NCBI RefSeq assembly: GCF_014639535.1
Contig: NZ_BMGA01000005.1
Location: 214,750 to 278,749, forward strand
DNA: 64,000 nucleotides
DNA from: Flavobacterium palustre
GTDB lineage: Bacteria > Bacteroidota > Bacteroidia > Flavobacteriales > Flavobacteriaceae
Direction of reading: 5' to 3'
Positions 1-8,604 of the stretch are shown one piece after another. Numbering within the stretch: the first letter of the stretch is position 1; each line of letters opens with the position of its first letter. The position numbers and the translations under genes were made by a program. The notes below the pieces were generated by a model. It saw only the letters and a program-made list of their open reading frames with translations, was not told where the DNA came from and searched no databases.

Positions 1-1
1 A

Positions 2-604
2 TCGGTGATGATAAAATGCCTGATTGGACTAGAAAAGCCGGACAGTGGCGTCATTATGGTGATGGAAAAAGACATTAGTACACTCGAACGTGAAGAATTG
101 GATGAACTTCGAACAGAAGTTGGATTTCTTTTTCAAGGAAGTGCCCTTTATGATTCGATGACGGTCAGGGAAAATCTTGAATTTCCATTAAGACGCCATA
201 CCAAGAAGTTTGGCATCATAAAAGACACCACCCCATTAGTCATGGAAGCCCTCGAAAACGTAGGCTTGACACATACGCTAAACCTAATGCCGGAAGAACT
301 TTCAGGCGGAATGAAACGGAGGATTGCCCTTGCAAGAACATTGATTCTTCAACCCAAAATTATTCTTTATGACGAACCCACAACAGGATTAGATCCCATA
401 ACGGCAAAAGAAATTATTTTGCTGATGAAATCCATCCAGAAAAAATACAACACCTCATCTATCATAATTACTCATGACGTGGACTGTGCAAGAGCCATTT
501 CGAATAGGATGATTTTACTTGTTGACGGTGTCAATTATGCAGAAGGCACTTTTGAAGAATTAAATACTTCAAAAGACCCAAAAATACAAGCATTTTTTAA
601 ATAA
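2..604 (+). CDS. MlaF-like ABC transporter ATP-binding protein (5' truncated)
   Basis: ATPase subunit of an Mla-type phospholipid/lipid transport ABC system at the inner membrane. The window cuts into the Walker A loop: the first readable codons are Ser-Val-Met-Ile-Lys, the end of a GKSV-type P-loop, so about 40 residues are missing upstream. A Q-loop (LFQGSALYD), the signature LSGGMKRR, Walker B (ILYDEPTTG) and the H-loop (ITHD) follow in order. The MCE-domain gene starts 7 bases later, the usual mlaF-mlaD order. The family call is firm; the transported lipid is inferred from the family. Confidence 0.9.
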   Translation, partial: SVMIKCLIGLEKPDSGVIMVMEKDISTLEREELDELRTEVGFLFQGSALYDSMTVRENLEFPLRRHTKKFGIIKDTTPLVMEALENVGLTHTLNLMPEELSGGMKRRIALARTLILQPKIILYDEPTTGLDPITAKEIILLMKSIQKKYNTSSIIITHDVDCARAISNRMILLVDGVNYAEGTFEELNTSKDPKIQAFFK

Positions 605-611
605 CATAAAA

Positions 612-1589
612 ATGGAAAAAACAACATCACAAAAAATACGCCTTGGTTTATTTGTAATCATTGGATTATTGATTTTTATACTTGCCATTTATTTCATTGG
701 CGACAAAGAAAAAATGTTTGGCAAAACCAATCACCTGAAAACCATATTCAACAACGTCAATGGTTTACAATTAGGTAACAGTGTTCGTTATTCTGGGATA
801 AGTGTGGGAACAGTTCGGGGAATTGAAATGATAAACGACACCTCCATTCGTGTTGATATGATTATAGACAAAACCATTTTTCCCTACATAAAAAAAGATG
901 CGGTGGCCACCATCAGTTCCGATGGACTGGTAGGCAACATGATTATTAGTATTATTCCCGGAAAGGGAAACGAATCATCAGTTGATCCGGGCGATGAGAT
1001 TTCTTCCAGCAATCGGATTCGTACAGAAGACATGATGAACACTCTAAGTGTAACCAATGAAAATGCAGCTAAACTTACAGCCAATTTACTCAAAATTACC
1101 AATGAAATAATTGAAGGAAAAGGAACATTAGGCTTGTTACTCAATGACACTTTGATGTCCAAAGACCTGAGAGAAACCATGCGCTATTTGAAATCAACCA
1201 CCAAGAAAACCTCTGAAACAGTAACAAAAATAGACAACCTTATAACTTCATTAGACAAAAGCGACAATACTATAGGAGTGATTAAAGATCCGGCTGTAGC
1301 CAATAAAATAAAAAACATGGTCACCAATTTAGATCAATCCACCATTGAATTAAACAAAGTAATTAGTCATCTTGATGCAACAATCCTGAATCTGAAAGAA
1401 GGAAAAGGCACGATAAACTACCTTTCGAACAATCCCGAATTAGTTCAAAAAATTGATTCCACTATGACAAACATCAATGATGCCAGTTTCAAGTTGAATC
1501 AAAATATGGAAGCCCTGAAACATAATTTCCTGTTTAGAGGATATTTCAAAAAACAAGAAAAGGAAAAAGCAAAAGCCGCTAAAAAATAG
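612..1589 (+). CDS. MlaD/MCE-domain lipid-binding protein
   Basis: Periplasmic substrate-binding partner of the preceding ATPase. It has an N-terminal membrane anchor (about residues 10-30) followed by one MCE domain (about 38-115, with the pattern GNSVRYSGISVGTVRGIE) and a long polar helical tail rich in Lys, Asn and Thr. The length of 325 residues and single MCE domain match Bacteroidota MlaD proteins. MCE proteins form hexameric rings that carry lipids between the membranes. It is the last gene of the operon; a hairpin with 8-base arms follows at 1596-1621. Confidence 0.9.
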   Translation: MEKTTSQKIRLGLFVIIGLLIFILAIYFIGDKEKMFGKTNHLKTIFNNVNGLQLGNSVRYSGISVGTVRGIEMINDTSIRVDMIIDKTIFPYIKKDAVATISSDGLVGNMIISIIPGKGNESSVDPGDEISSSNRIRTEDMMNTLSVTNENAAKLTANLLKITNEIIEGKGTLGLLLNDTLMSKDLRETMRYLKSTTKKTSETVTKIDNLITSLDKSDNTIGVIKDPAVANKIKNMVTNLDQSTIELNKVISHLDATILNLKEGKGTINYLSNNPELVQKIDSTMTNINDASFKLNQNMEALKHNFLFRGYFKKQEKEKAKAAKK

Positions 1590-1595
1590 AGACCA

Positions 1596-1621
1596 TTGAA
1601 AATAATTATTTCTTTTCAATA
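1596..1621. terminator. Hairpin after the mlaD-like gene
   Basis: Arms ATTGAAAA and TTTTCAAT flank a 10-base loop just after the stop of the MCE gene. The convergent DUF2851 gene ends about 100 bases further on. The hairpin is AT-only and weak, so its role as a terminator is tentative. Confidence 0.35.
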
Positions 1622-1724
1622 TCATAAAAAAATATACCAATCTCATTTACTGCAACAAAGCGGCAAGGAACTCAATTGCAAAACATTTTATTTTATCTGA
1701 TGATAGCTATAAAAAAACAAACCT

Positions 1725-2999
1725 TTAACTACTTTTCTTTAGCAATTCCATTCCAATAGCACAGTCTAAACATCTTCCGCTGACACAATACTCATTCTTT
1801 AACTGTAATAAAGATTGCGTTTCAAACGAATTAGCTGCTTTTATACCAAAAGAAGTAAATTTATCAATAACAGCATTTTTTTCAGGAGCAACTAATACCA
1901 ACATTTCTATTAAATTATCAACGGATTCCTTACCCAAACTTTTAGCATAAGCAAACTGAATGGGAATAATGGTATTAATCAATAACAAATCAACAAAAGA
2001 CTTAGATAGTTTTTTAACCTTTTTCGGACTTTCTTTATCAAACTGATAGTGATTTTCCCAATAAGCGGAAGTGCTTAGTTGAAACAATTCATAAATAGTT
2101 GCTACCGAAGAAACGCTGTTGATTTTCGAAAAAACATTCTGGTGGATATGATACAAATGAGCTAATTGCGAAAGTCGAATAGTGGGAAAATTATCCGGAC
2201 GATGTTTAAAAAACTGAAGCTGTCCTTCTGATTTTGATTCTAACTGGTATTTGTGCAGTAAATAAAAATATCGGAATTTTAAATCTTTGAAATAAGTATC
2301 TTCTTTCTCTGAATCCAATAATGCTGCTTTTCCAAACAAAAGCGCTTCCAGATTTTCTACTTCAAAACTTTCTTTTCTTATAACTGAAAAAGGAATTGAT
2401 TGGGCAATTTTCAGAAAGACTTCTCCATTAGTATTCAAACCAAAATTTTTAGACAGCATACAGAACAACACCGCTTCCCAATCATTATTTGTTTCCTCTA
2501 ACAATTCATAAATTGCTTTTGACTTTCGCTCTAAACGTTCAAAAAACAAACGTTCCTGCCAATTTTTAAAAACAAAATCATCTACTTCTCTAAGTTGTTT
2601 TTCGCAAAAAATCCATGATTTTGGAGTTAACAGTCGCTGGTAATTATTTAGCACAGCCTTATCCACATAATTTTTAAGTTCCAAAACAGGAATTTCGGTA
2701 TTGTTTTTTCTAAAAACATCTACATCATGCTCCCAGACTACATGAAGAATTACATTTTCATAAGCAGCATCTTTTTCATGATGATGTACATACCAGTCAG
2801 AAGATTTAAGATGGATTTCTACATTACCCGCCCATTTTTGATTTCCAATAACAATTTGGGCATTAAAAAAATCAGGACCGGCTTGTTCTAAATATTGTCC
2901 AACTCTGGTAATATTTATTGCTTCACCATTAGTTGTTTTCAAATCAAGGCCATTCCACTTTTTATACTTCCATATATAATGTAAAAAATCTTCTTTCAT
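1725..2999 (-). CDS. DUF2851 family protein
   Basis: Matches the DUF2851 family of Bacteroidota in length (424 residues) and in its N-terminal pattern (FLHYIWKYKKW, then GPDFFNAQI and WAGNVEIHLKSSDWYVH with several His and Asp). The C-terminus carries a Cys cluster, CVSGRCLDC. No signal peptide or membrane segment is visible, so it is probably cytoplasmic. The family has no established biochemical function; the conserved acidic and histidine residues suggest metal or nucleic-acid binding, but that is a guess. Confidence 0.85.
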   Translation of the reverse strand: MKEDFLHYIWKYKKWNGLDLKTTNGEAINITRVGQYLEQAGPDFFNAQIVIGNQKWAGNVEIHLKSSDWYVHHHEKDAAYENVILHVVWEHDVDVFRKNNTEIPVLELKNYVDKAVLNNYQRLLTPKSWIFCEKQLREVDDFVFKNWQERLFFERLERKSKAIYELLEETNNDWEAVLFCMLSKNFGLNTNGEVFLKIAQSIPFSVIRKESFEVENLEALLFGKAALLDSEKEDTYFKDLKFRYFYLLHKYQLESKSEGQLQFFKHRPDNFPTIRLSQLAHLYHIHQNVFSKINSVSSVATIYELFQLSTSAYWENHYQFDKESPKKVKKLSKSFVDLLLINTIIPIQFAYAKSLGKESVDNLIEMLVLVAPEKNAVIDKFTSFGIKAANSFETQSLLQLKNEYCVSGRCLDCAIGMELLKKSS

Positions 3000-3071
3000 T
3001 ATAAAAACTTATAAGTTAGCTCACTAATTTAATGAAATAACTTACATGATTTACTTTTGAAAGAAATAATT

Positions 3072-3554
3072 TTAGCTTTTAAGAAAAAGTTGAGCACAGG
3101 CTCTGGCATCAGATAATGCCTCGTGGTGATGCAGTTGAATATTCATTTCCCGGCAACAATCGCTGAGTTTAGTAGGTTTTATACCTTTGGCTTTATAAAT
3201 TTTTACGGTACACTCCCATCGGGAAGCGATGTTCAAATCGGCATAATCCAAGCCATAATACGCCATAGATTTAGCCAAAACATTACGGTCAAAACTCTCG
3301 TTATGGGCAACAACTAATCTATTTTGTAGTCGCTTTTGAATCTCCGGAAAAACCTGTAAAAAATTTTTAGCCCTGGCTGTATCACTCGGATAAATCCCAT
3401 GCACCTGTATTGTATAAGGATTATAAAGGTTATTTGGCGGCTGAATTAAAGTAACAAATTCATCAACAACAATTCCATTTTCAACCGTAACAATCCCTAC
3501 TGAACAAGGATGAAAAGAGGTTGCCGTTTCAAAATCAATCGCGGTGAAAGTCAT
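3072..3554 (-). CDS. DnaQ-like 3'-5' exonuclease
   Basis: A 160-residue DEDDh exonuclease of the DNA polymerase III epsilon superfamily. Exo I is visible as AIDFET (Asp7, Glu9), Exo II as HNESFDRNVL and Exo III as HHEALSDARA with its His and Asp. It lacks a polymerase or helicase fusion, so it is a stand-alone nuclease for DNA or RNA trimming rather than a clear proofreading subunit. It lies six bases downstream of the porin gene on the same strand and may be co-transcribed with it. Confidence 0.88.
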   Translation of the reverse strand: MTFTAIDFETATSFHPCSVGIVTVENGIVVDEFVTLIQPPNNLYNPYTIQVHGIYPSDTARAKNFLQVFPEIQKRLQNRLVVAHNESFDRNVLAKSMAYYGLDYADLNIASRWECTVKIYKAKGIKPTKLSDCCREMNIQLHHHEALSDARACAQLFLKS

Positions 3555-3560
3555 ATTGAA

Positions 3561-5525
3561 TTAATTAAAGAAATTCCAGATCAAACCAAAACGAATGGTC
3601 ATATCACGATACGGATTATTGGGAGCTGAGTAATAATTATTTCCGGTATAAGCCGCATTAAAGTGTTCGGCTTTTAGATAGATTCTGGTGCGTTGAATTT
3701 TTGCATTAATAAAGAAATCCAGATTGGGATAGTTTCCTATTTCTTTTTGCTGTTGAACAAAAAACTCGCCGATTACAGGATTGTAATCATTGGCAAAATA
3801 ATTCGTAAAATAATTCAAAGTAATACCTGTTTGAAGAAACAAAGCTTTCTGAAAGAAATAATTGCTGTAGTAAATAGTATTTCTGGTCACTAAATCCGGA
3901 ACATTTAAAACGGCTTCACTTTGATCTACTTTTTGATACAAAATGGTATTATTCAAAGCAAATTTTCCAAAAGTAAGCTCTTTGCTCAATTTTAAAGAAA
4001 GGTACTTAATAGTTCCTCCAAATTGATTTGGCGTTACAATTTGTTGGGTGGCATCGGTTGCAGTATTTTTAAAGTACAAATGATCTGTCAAAGCCGACAA
4101 TTGCAGTGTAGCTTCGAGCCAGGGTGTTACGGCACTTCCGCTAAGCACATTAATCTTTTCATTTTTAAAATTATTCGACCAATTGTAACTTACATAATTA
4201 CTTTGGTACAAATTATAATTATCATTAGGCAATTTACTTAGATTCTGGTATCCAAAAACAAACTGAAAATCATCGTTCAAATCATAATTCAACTTTGCAT
4301 CTAAATTAAATAAAGACTGCTTTGTGATTGATCTTGACAGCAAAAATCTTCCGTGCCATTTGTTTTTCCAATATTCGTATTGACCGCCTACACTATTTAT
4401 ATTTCTGGATAAAGTAGAAGAAATAGTATCTGTATCTTTAATCAAAATTCGATTGTAATAAAAATTACTGCGGAAATCATCTATAAAAAACTGAAATTTT
4501 CCCAGCAAATTATTCTCATACACTACAGCTGCTTTATTGTACATTTTATTGTAATGCGTTTGATCCTTTAAATTTGAAGTCACAATAGCATCTCCAAATC
4601 GTTTTACTGACTGTGTTCCCACCGCCGAAAGCAATGTGGGTTGGTAGTATTCGAAAAATTTATTCTCATAATTCAACTGATGCGTGACATATAAATTATT
4701 ATCACCCTTGGTTGGGTTGATTCTAAAACTATGATCGGCAAAAATGCGTTTGGCTTTCAAAAAAGACTCTGCATCAGTCAAATATACCTGCAAACGCTGT
4801 CTGTTTTGAAAATCAGGATCTTCACTTTCAAAATCTTCGATGGTTGTAATCCCGCCATTTTCCTCATTTAAAGCATCCTGACCTGTAAAATGGGCGTTCA
4901 AATAATAACGTTTACTGGTATTATTATAACTCGCCGTAAACCTAAAACTGCCTATACTGGTTAAGTGATTAATGTATTTCCCTTCTGAACGCAATCCTTT
5001 GTAAGCAATGGATAAATTCAAATTTGGCGAAAGATTCAGCGTAAAATAAGAATCAACCGAATGTCCTCTTCCTAAAGTTGATTTAAAAAACAATTCGGTT
5101 ACAGGAGTCGCCACCGAGCCATATCGAATTTGATTGGCTTCTAAAAAATTAAAATGTTTGGCCTTAAAACCAAATTCCGGATATGGCGAATTTTCACCTA
5201 AATTATAATAAAGCGTATTATAAGCCTGTCCTTCATTTGGGAAAGCCAATAATCCAAAAAGATCTCTTCGAAGATAATTATGACTGTATTCTCTTTGAAT
5301 AGTAAGCGAAGTGTCTAAATAAGTGGTATCTCTTTCCAGTGTAATAAATCGATACATATCGATGGAAGCTACTTTGGCAGTATCTTTTTCTTTTCCTCCT
5401 TTTAGACGGTCAGAAAAACTTTGCTTAGGAGATTCGTTCTCTCTTGAATCTTTCTTCAAATTTTTATTTTGAGAAAACAGTATTGTTGGCAGTACTAAAA
5501 AATATAAATAAAAGAGAATTCTCAT
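3561..5525 (-). CDS. Putative porin, Porin_10 family
   Basis: Large outer-membrane beta-barrel protein of 654 residues. It has a signal peptide (about residues 1-19, hydrophobic core ending LFSQ), a polar linker, then many alternating aromatic beta-strand segments and a C-terminus ending in Phe-Phe-Asn. These traits match the Bacteroidota Porin_10 group. The substrate is unknown. It is transcribed divergently from rnhB. Confidence 0.8.
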   Translation of the reverse strand: MRILFYLYFLVLPTILFSQNKNLKKDSRENESPKQSFSDRLKGGKEKDTAKVASIDMYRFITLERDTTYLDTSLTIQREYSHNYLRRDLFGLLAFPNEGQAYNTLYYNLGENSPYPEFGFKAKHFNFLEANQIRYGSVATPVTELFFKSTLGRGHSVDSYFTLNLSPNLNLSIAYKGLRSEGKYINHLTSIGSFRFTASYNNTSKRYYLNAHFTGQDALNEENGGITTIEDFESEDPDFQNRQRLQVYLTDAESFLKAKRIFADHSFRINPTKGDNNLYVTHQLNYENKFFEYYQPTLLSAVGTQSVKRFGDAIVTSNLKDQTHYNKMYNKAAVVYENNLLGKFQFFIDDFRSNFYYNRILIKDTDTISSTLSRNINSVGGQYEYWKNKWHGRFLLSRSITKQSLFNLDAKLNYDLNDDFQFVFGYQNLSKLPNDNYNLYQSNYVSYNWSNNFKNEKINVLSGSAVTPWLEATLQLSALTDHLYFKNTATDATQQIVTPNQFGGTIKYLSLKLSKELTFGKFALNNTILYQKVDQSEAVLNVPDLVTRNTIYYSNYFFQKALFLQTGITLNYFTNYFANDYNPVIGEFFVQQQKEIGNYPNLDFFINAKIQRTRIYLKAEHFNAAYTGNNYYSAPNNPYRDMTIRFGLIWNFFN

Positions 5526-5698
5526 CCGAAACAGTTATATAATTGGGCTTTTATTTTAAAACTAATAACGAAGCAAAGGTAAACGATAAAACCGTATAAA
5601 AAAACAACTTAATTATGACTTAGTTATAAGTAAACGTTAGAATAACGAACAATTATCTTAAAATTTTTATAATCTTTGCCACTCCAAAACTTTTCGAT

Positions 5699-6358
5699 AT
5701 GCTTACTGCTAAATTTTCTCAACTCATTCTTGAAGCCGGAACCGATGAAGCCGGTCGTGGCTGTCTTGCCGGACCTGTTACTGCCGCTGCAGTAATCCTC
5801 CCATTGGATTTTGAAAACAGCATTCTGAATGACAGTAAACAATTATCTGAAAAAGTTCGGAAAAAACTAAAACCGATTATCGAAGAACAGGCGCTTACTT
5901 TTGCTGTAACGCATTTATTCCCAAACGAAATTGACGAAATCAATATCCTAAACGCTTCAATGAAAGGCATGCAGGAATCGGTATTGAAATTAAATCCATC
6001 ACCCGAATTTATTATTGTTGACGGCAACAGAGCTATGAATGCCAAACTGGGCTTAAAGAATAATTTTGGAAAACGATTTACTACTGAAGAAATCAATTTA
6101 TTAAAATCAATCCCGAATCAGAGTATTGTAAAAGGAGATTCTAAATATTTAAGTATTGCTGCGGCTTCAGTTCTGGCCAAAACCTATCGCGATGAATATA
6201 TGGATAAAATCCACGAAGAATTTCCAATGTACAACTGGAAAAAAAACAAAGGCTATCCAACCAAAGAACATCGCGAAGCCATTGAAAAATACGGTCCAAC
6301 TAAATACCACCGAATGAGTTTTAGATTGTTGCCGGAACAGCTGAGTTTAGATTTATGA
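5699..6358 (+). CDS. rnhB: Ribonuclease HII
   Basis: Cleaves RNA from RNA-DNA hybrids and starts ribonucleotide excision repair. The catalytic Asp16-Glu17 lie in the family signature [20 protein letters not shown] and a later Asp near [13 protein letters not shown] complete the acidic active site. Length (219 residues) is normal. The start is supported by the close upstream box ATCTTTGCC, a near match to the Bacteroidota -7 promoter element. It is monocistronic. Confidence 0.96.
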   Translation: MLTAKFSQLILEAGTDEAGRGCLAGPVTAAAVILPLDFENSILNDSKQLSEKVRKKLKPIIEEQALTFAVTHLFPNEIDEINILNASMKGMQESVLKLNPSPEFIIVDGNRAMNAKLGLKNNFGKRFTTEEINLLKSIPNQSIVKGDSKYLSIAAASVLAKTYRDEYMDKIHEEFPMYNWKKNKGYPTKEHREAIEKYGPTKYHRMSFRLLPEQLSLDL

Positions 6359-6371
6359 TTGTAGATTAACG

Positions 6372-6389
6372 TTCCGATAGCTATCGGAA
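6372..6389. repeat. Short perfect palindrome (CCGATAGCTATCGG type)
   Basis: TTCCGATAGCTATCGGAA is a perfect 18-bp palindrome just after rnhB. Related palindromes occur at 7604-7623, 11566-11581 and 46739-46756. Confidence 0.85.
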
Positions 6390-6439
6390 TTGATTGCTAA
6401 TTTTTAAACCATATAAGTCACATAAGTTCATTTATATTT

Positions 6440-6600
6440 AACCGCAAAGCACACAAAGAAGGCGCAAAGTTCGCAAAGATTTACCCATAAAGAAGTTTTA
6501 GAAAAAAATCTGCTAAAATCTGTTAAATCTGCGTGCCAATATTTTTATAGCAGAGAAAAATCAGTGACAATCTGTTACATCAGTGTCATCCGTGTGCCAT
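6440..6600. repeat. Interspersed CGCAAAG / AATCTG intergenic repeat tract
   Basis: The gap between rnhB and lipB holds no gene. At 6440-6480 the core (G)CAAAG recurs four times after AACCGCAAAG, and at 6510-6600 two diverged copies of an AATCTGTTA...ATC...GTGCCA phrase follow. A second AACCGCAGAG...GCAAAG copy lies inverted at 46787-46827. Confidence 0.65.
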
Positions 6601-6606
6601 CTCAAT

Positions 6607-7311
6607 TTAATCAGTCACAAATTCAGCTTCAAACAACTGAGTAAAATGCTTCAGAATTTTTGCTTTTACTTCTTCTTCATCGACTTTTTCAACACCTAAT
6701 TCCACATTTAAAGTAGTCACCGCTTTTCCGCGAATACCACAAGGAATAATATTATCAAAATAACCCAAATCGGCATTGACATTTAATGCAAAACCGTGCA
6801 TGGTAACCCAGCGCGAAGCACGAACTCCCATAGCACAAATTTTTCGGGCAAATGGCGTTCCTACACCCAGCCAGACTCCGGTTTCACCATCACTTCTACC
6901 CGATTCAACTCCGTATTCAGCCAAGGTTAAAATTATCGCTTCTTCCAGAAAACGCAGGTATTTATGAATATCTGTAAAGAAATTTTCTAAGTCCAAAATA
7001 GGATAACCTACAATTTGTCCCGGTCCGTGATAGGTGATATCGCCGCCACGATTGATTTTGTAGAAAGTAGCGCCTTTGGCTTCCAACTGTTTCTCAGAAA
7101 GCAATAAGTTTTCAAAATCGCCGCTTTTTCCCAAGGTATAAACATGCGGATGCTCCACAAAAAGAAAATAATTAGGCGTTGGCAGATTGGTTTCTTCTCT
7201 CCTGTTTTGGATTTTCAAATCGACAATTCCTTTAAACAAAGCTTCCTGAAATTCCCAGGTTGTTTTATAATCTTTGCGTCCTAAGTCCTGAAGTTGGATT
7301 GTTTTATTCAT
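6607..7311 (-). CDS. lipB: Lipoyl(octanoyl) transferase LipB
   Basis: Transfers octanoate from acyl carrier protein to lipoyl domains of dehydrogenase complexes and the glycine cleavage H protein. The active-site signatures are visible: RGGDITYHGPGQIVGYP near residue 85 and PCGIRGKAVTTLN with the catalytic Cys and Lys. Length 234 residues is typical. The region upstream of its start carries a repeat (7315-7353), so its promoter is not obvious. Confidence 0.96.
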   Translation of the reverse strand: MNKTIQLQDLGRKDYKTTWEFQEALFKGIVDLKIQNRREETNLPTPNYFLFVEHPHVYTLGKSGDFENLLLSEKQLEAKGATFYKINRGGDITYHGPGQIVGYPILDLENFFTDIHKYLRFLEEAIILTLAEYGVESGRSDGETGVWLGVGTPFARKICAMGVRASRWVTMHGFALNVNADLGYFDNIIPCGIRGKAVTTLNVELGVEKVDEEEVKAKILKHFTQLFEAEFVTD

Positions 7312-7314
7312 TAG

Positions 7315-7353
7315 TCATTGCGAGGGGTTGCGAGGCACGAAGCAAAGCAATCT
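7315..7353. repeat. Dispersed GTCATTGCGAGG...GAAGCAATC repeat
   Basis: The stretch begins GTCATTGCGAGG, contains GCGAGGCACGAAGC and ends GCAATCT, directly abutting the lipB start. Repeats with these phrases recur in intergenic DNA of many bacterial genomes. It contains a short internal duplication, GCGAGGGGTTGCGAGG. Confidence 0.6.
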
Positions 7354-7489
7354 TATTTCGTTCTTTTATTTGTGAACTGCAAAAATACAATTAATTATTT
7401 TCTTTTGCCACGAAGTCACAAAGTCGAAAAGATTGTTATTTATTGTACTTAATCTATTGAATTAGCTACCCAAAAGTCCGTTTAAGTAT

Positions 7490-7700
7490 TTTATTAAAAA
7501 ATATTATTTTCTTTTTTGCTTGATCAAAAAAGAAACAAAAAAATCAAGTCTTGCGCTTCCTCGTCGGTCAAATTAGTTTTCGAATGCTAAAAGAAAAGAA
7601 CTCGTCCCGAAAGCTTTCGGGACTTAAACAGCTTTTCTTTTTACGCATTCTTCAAACATTTGACACTCGACTGCGGAAGCTAAGGACGTTTGAATCTCGT
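7490..7700. repeat. Nested imperfect inverted repeat element
   Basis: The 404-base gap 7312-7716 holds no gene. A central perfect palindrome (7604-7623, GTCCCGAAAGCTTTCGGGAC) is flanked by arms 7583-7598 and 7632-7649 (AATGCTAAAAGAAAAG and near-complement) and by outer arms around 7555-7571 and 7659-7680 (GCTTCC...TCAAA and TTTGA...GGAAGC). The symmetry around one centre suggests a mobile-repeat remnant or a structured transcript. Confidence 0.6.
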
Positions 7701-7716
7701 AAATAACAAGAATTGA

Positions 7717-8481
7717 TTATTCAAAAACCACATTCAAATTCAGCTTCTCCGGGTTTTCGGAATAGTCCGTAAAAGGATATTCCACCGTAATGGTTTTTCT
7801 GTCGGCACTAAATAAGGCATCAGGATTGGAAACCGATTTTACCGCTTTTGGAAAATGGTATTTCAAAGTATATTTGGACGAAGCAAAAATCATCTTTGCC
7901 ATTCCGGTTGAATCGTTTGCAATCTTTGAAAGCGCCTCTTTAGAAACGATTGCTTTGCGTGTAAACTGCTTTCCATCATAGCTAAAAGTCAATTTAGAAT
8001 TATCATTCCCAATACCACTTAACATCGCAGCAGGATTGCTATTCTTATCTGATTTTCCCTTTAAATCTTTCATAGCCGACATACTTTCCATCAAGCTTCC
8101 TAATTCGTTGACACTTTTAAAAGGCGTATTCATCGAAAACAATAATTGTTGGGCTTCAGGATTCATTTTAATATTCATTACAAAGTTTTCCAACTTTTTA
8201 ATCATAGCCTGTTGCTCCGGAGACAACTTAGCAATGCTGTCTTTTTTGGCTTCAAAAATTTCTTTGAATGAAAAAGTGGAATCTATTGCTTTAGCGTTAT
8301 TTTTCATACCCAATTCATTTCCTAATTTATCACCAGCCATCGCCAGCAAACCTGCCCCATCCATTTCTAATGAAAACTTCCCTGTTCCGTCAGGTTGTAC
8401 ATCGATGTTTTCGGTGAAGTTGCAACTTGTTAAAGTTACTAACAAGATTAAAAAGCTAAGTAATTTGTATAATTTTGTCAT
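7717..8481 (-). CDS. Hypothetical lipoprotein
   Basis: I do not recognise a named family. The start at 8481 gives a clean lipoprotein signal peptide (MTKLYKLLSF onward, lipobox LTSC with Cys20); the longer frame to 8529 would place 16 charged residues before it. The mature part is about 235 residues, polar and helical, with aspartate-phenylalanine repeats and a beta-rich C-terminus (TVEYPFTDYSENPEKLNLNVVFE region). It is probably anchored in the outer or inner membrane facing the periplasm. Confidence 0.75.
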   Translation of the reverse strand: MTKLYKLLSFLILLVTLTSCNFTENIDVQPDGTGKFSLEMDGAGLLAMAGDKLGNELGMKNNAKAIDSTFSFKEIFEAKKDSIAKLSPEQQAMIKKLENFVMNIKMNPEAQQLLFSMNTPFKSVNELGSLMESMSAMKDLKGKSDKNSNPAAMLSGIGNDNSKLTFSYDGKQFTRKAIVSKEALSKIANDSTGMAKMIFASSKYTLKYHFPKAVKSVSNPDALFSADRKTITVEYPFTDYSENPEKLNLNVVFE

Positions 8482-8551
8482 GGTTTTGTTTTTTCCAAAT
8501 GTAATAAGTCTTCTTTTAAATTTTACCATCCATGAACTTATATTAAATATT

Positions 8552-8559
8552 TAAATTTG
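8552..8559 (+). promoter_or_regulatory. -7 promoter box for the DUF2971 gene
   Basis: TAAATTTG matches the Bacteroidota -7 consensus TAnnTTTG and lies 45 bases before the start codon at 8605 in very AT-rich DNA. Confidence 0.5.
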
Positions 8560-8604
8560 TTTAATATATTATTTTAAATAAAATCTAAAAAAGCCAATAT
8601 AAAT

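Noticed and set aside
884-1180. 98-codon minus-strand frame within the mlaD-like gene
   Set aside because: Antisense of a well-supported MCE gene, no independent signals.
8036-8554. 172-codon plus-strand frame opposite the hypothetical lipoprotein
   Set aside because: The minus-strand gene has a clear lipoprotein signal and the plus frame has no motif.
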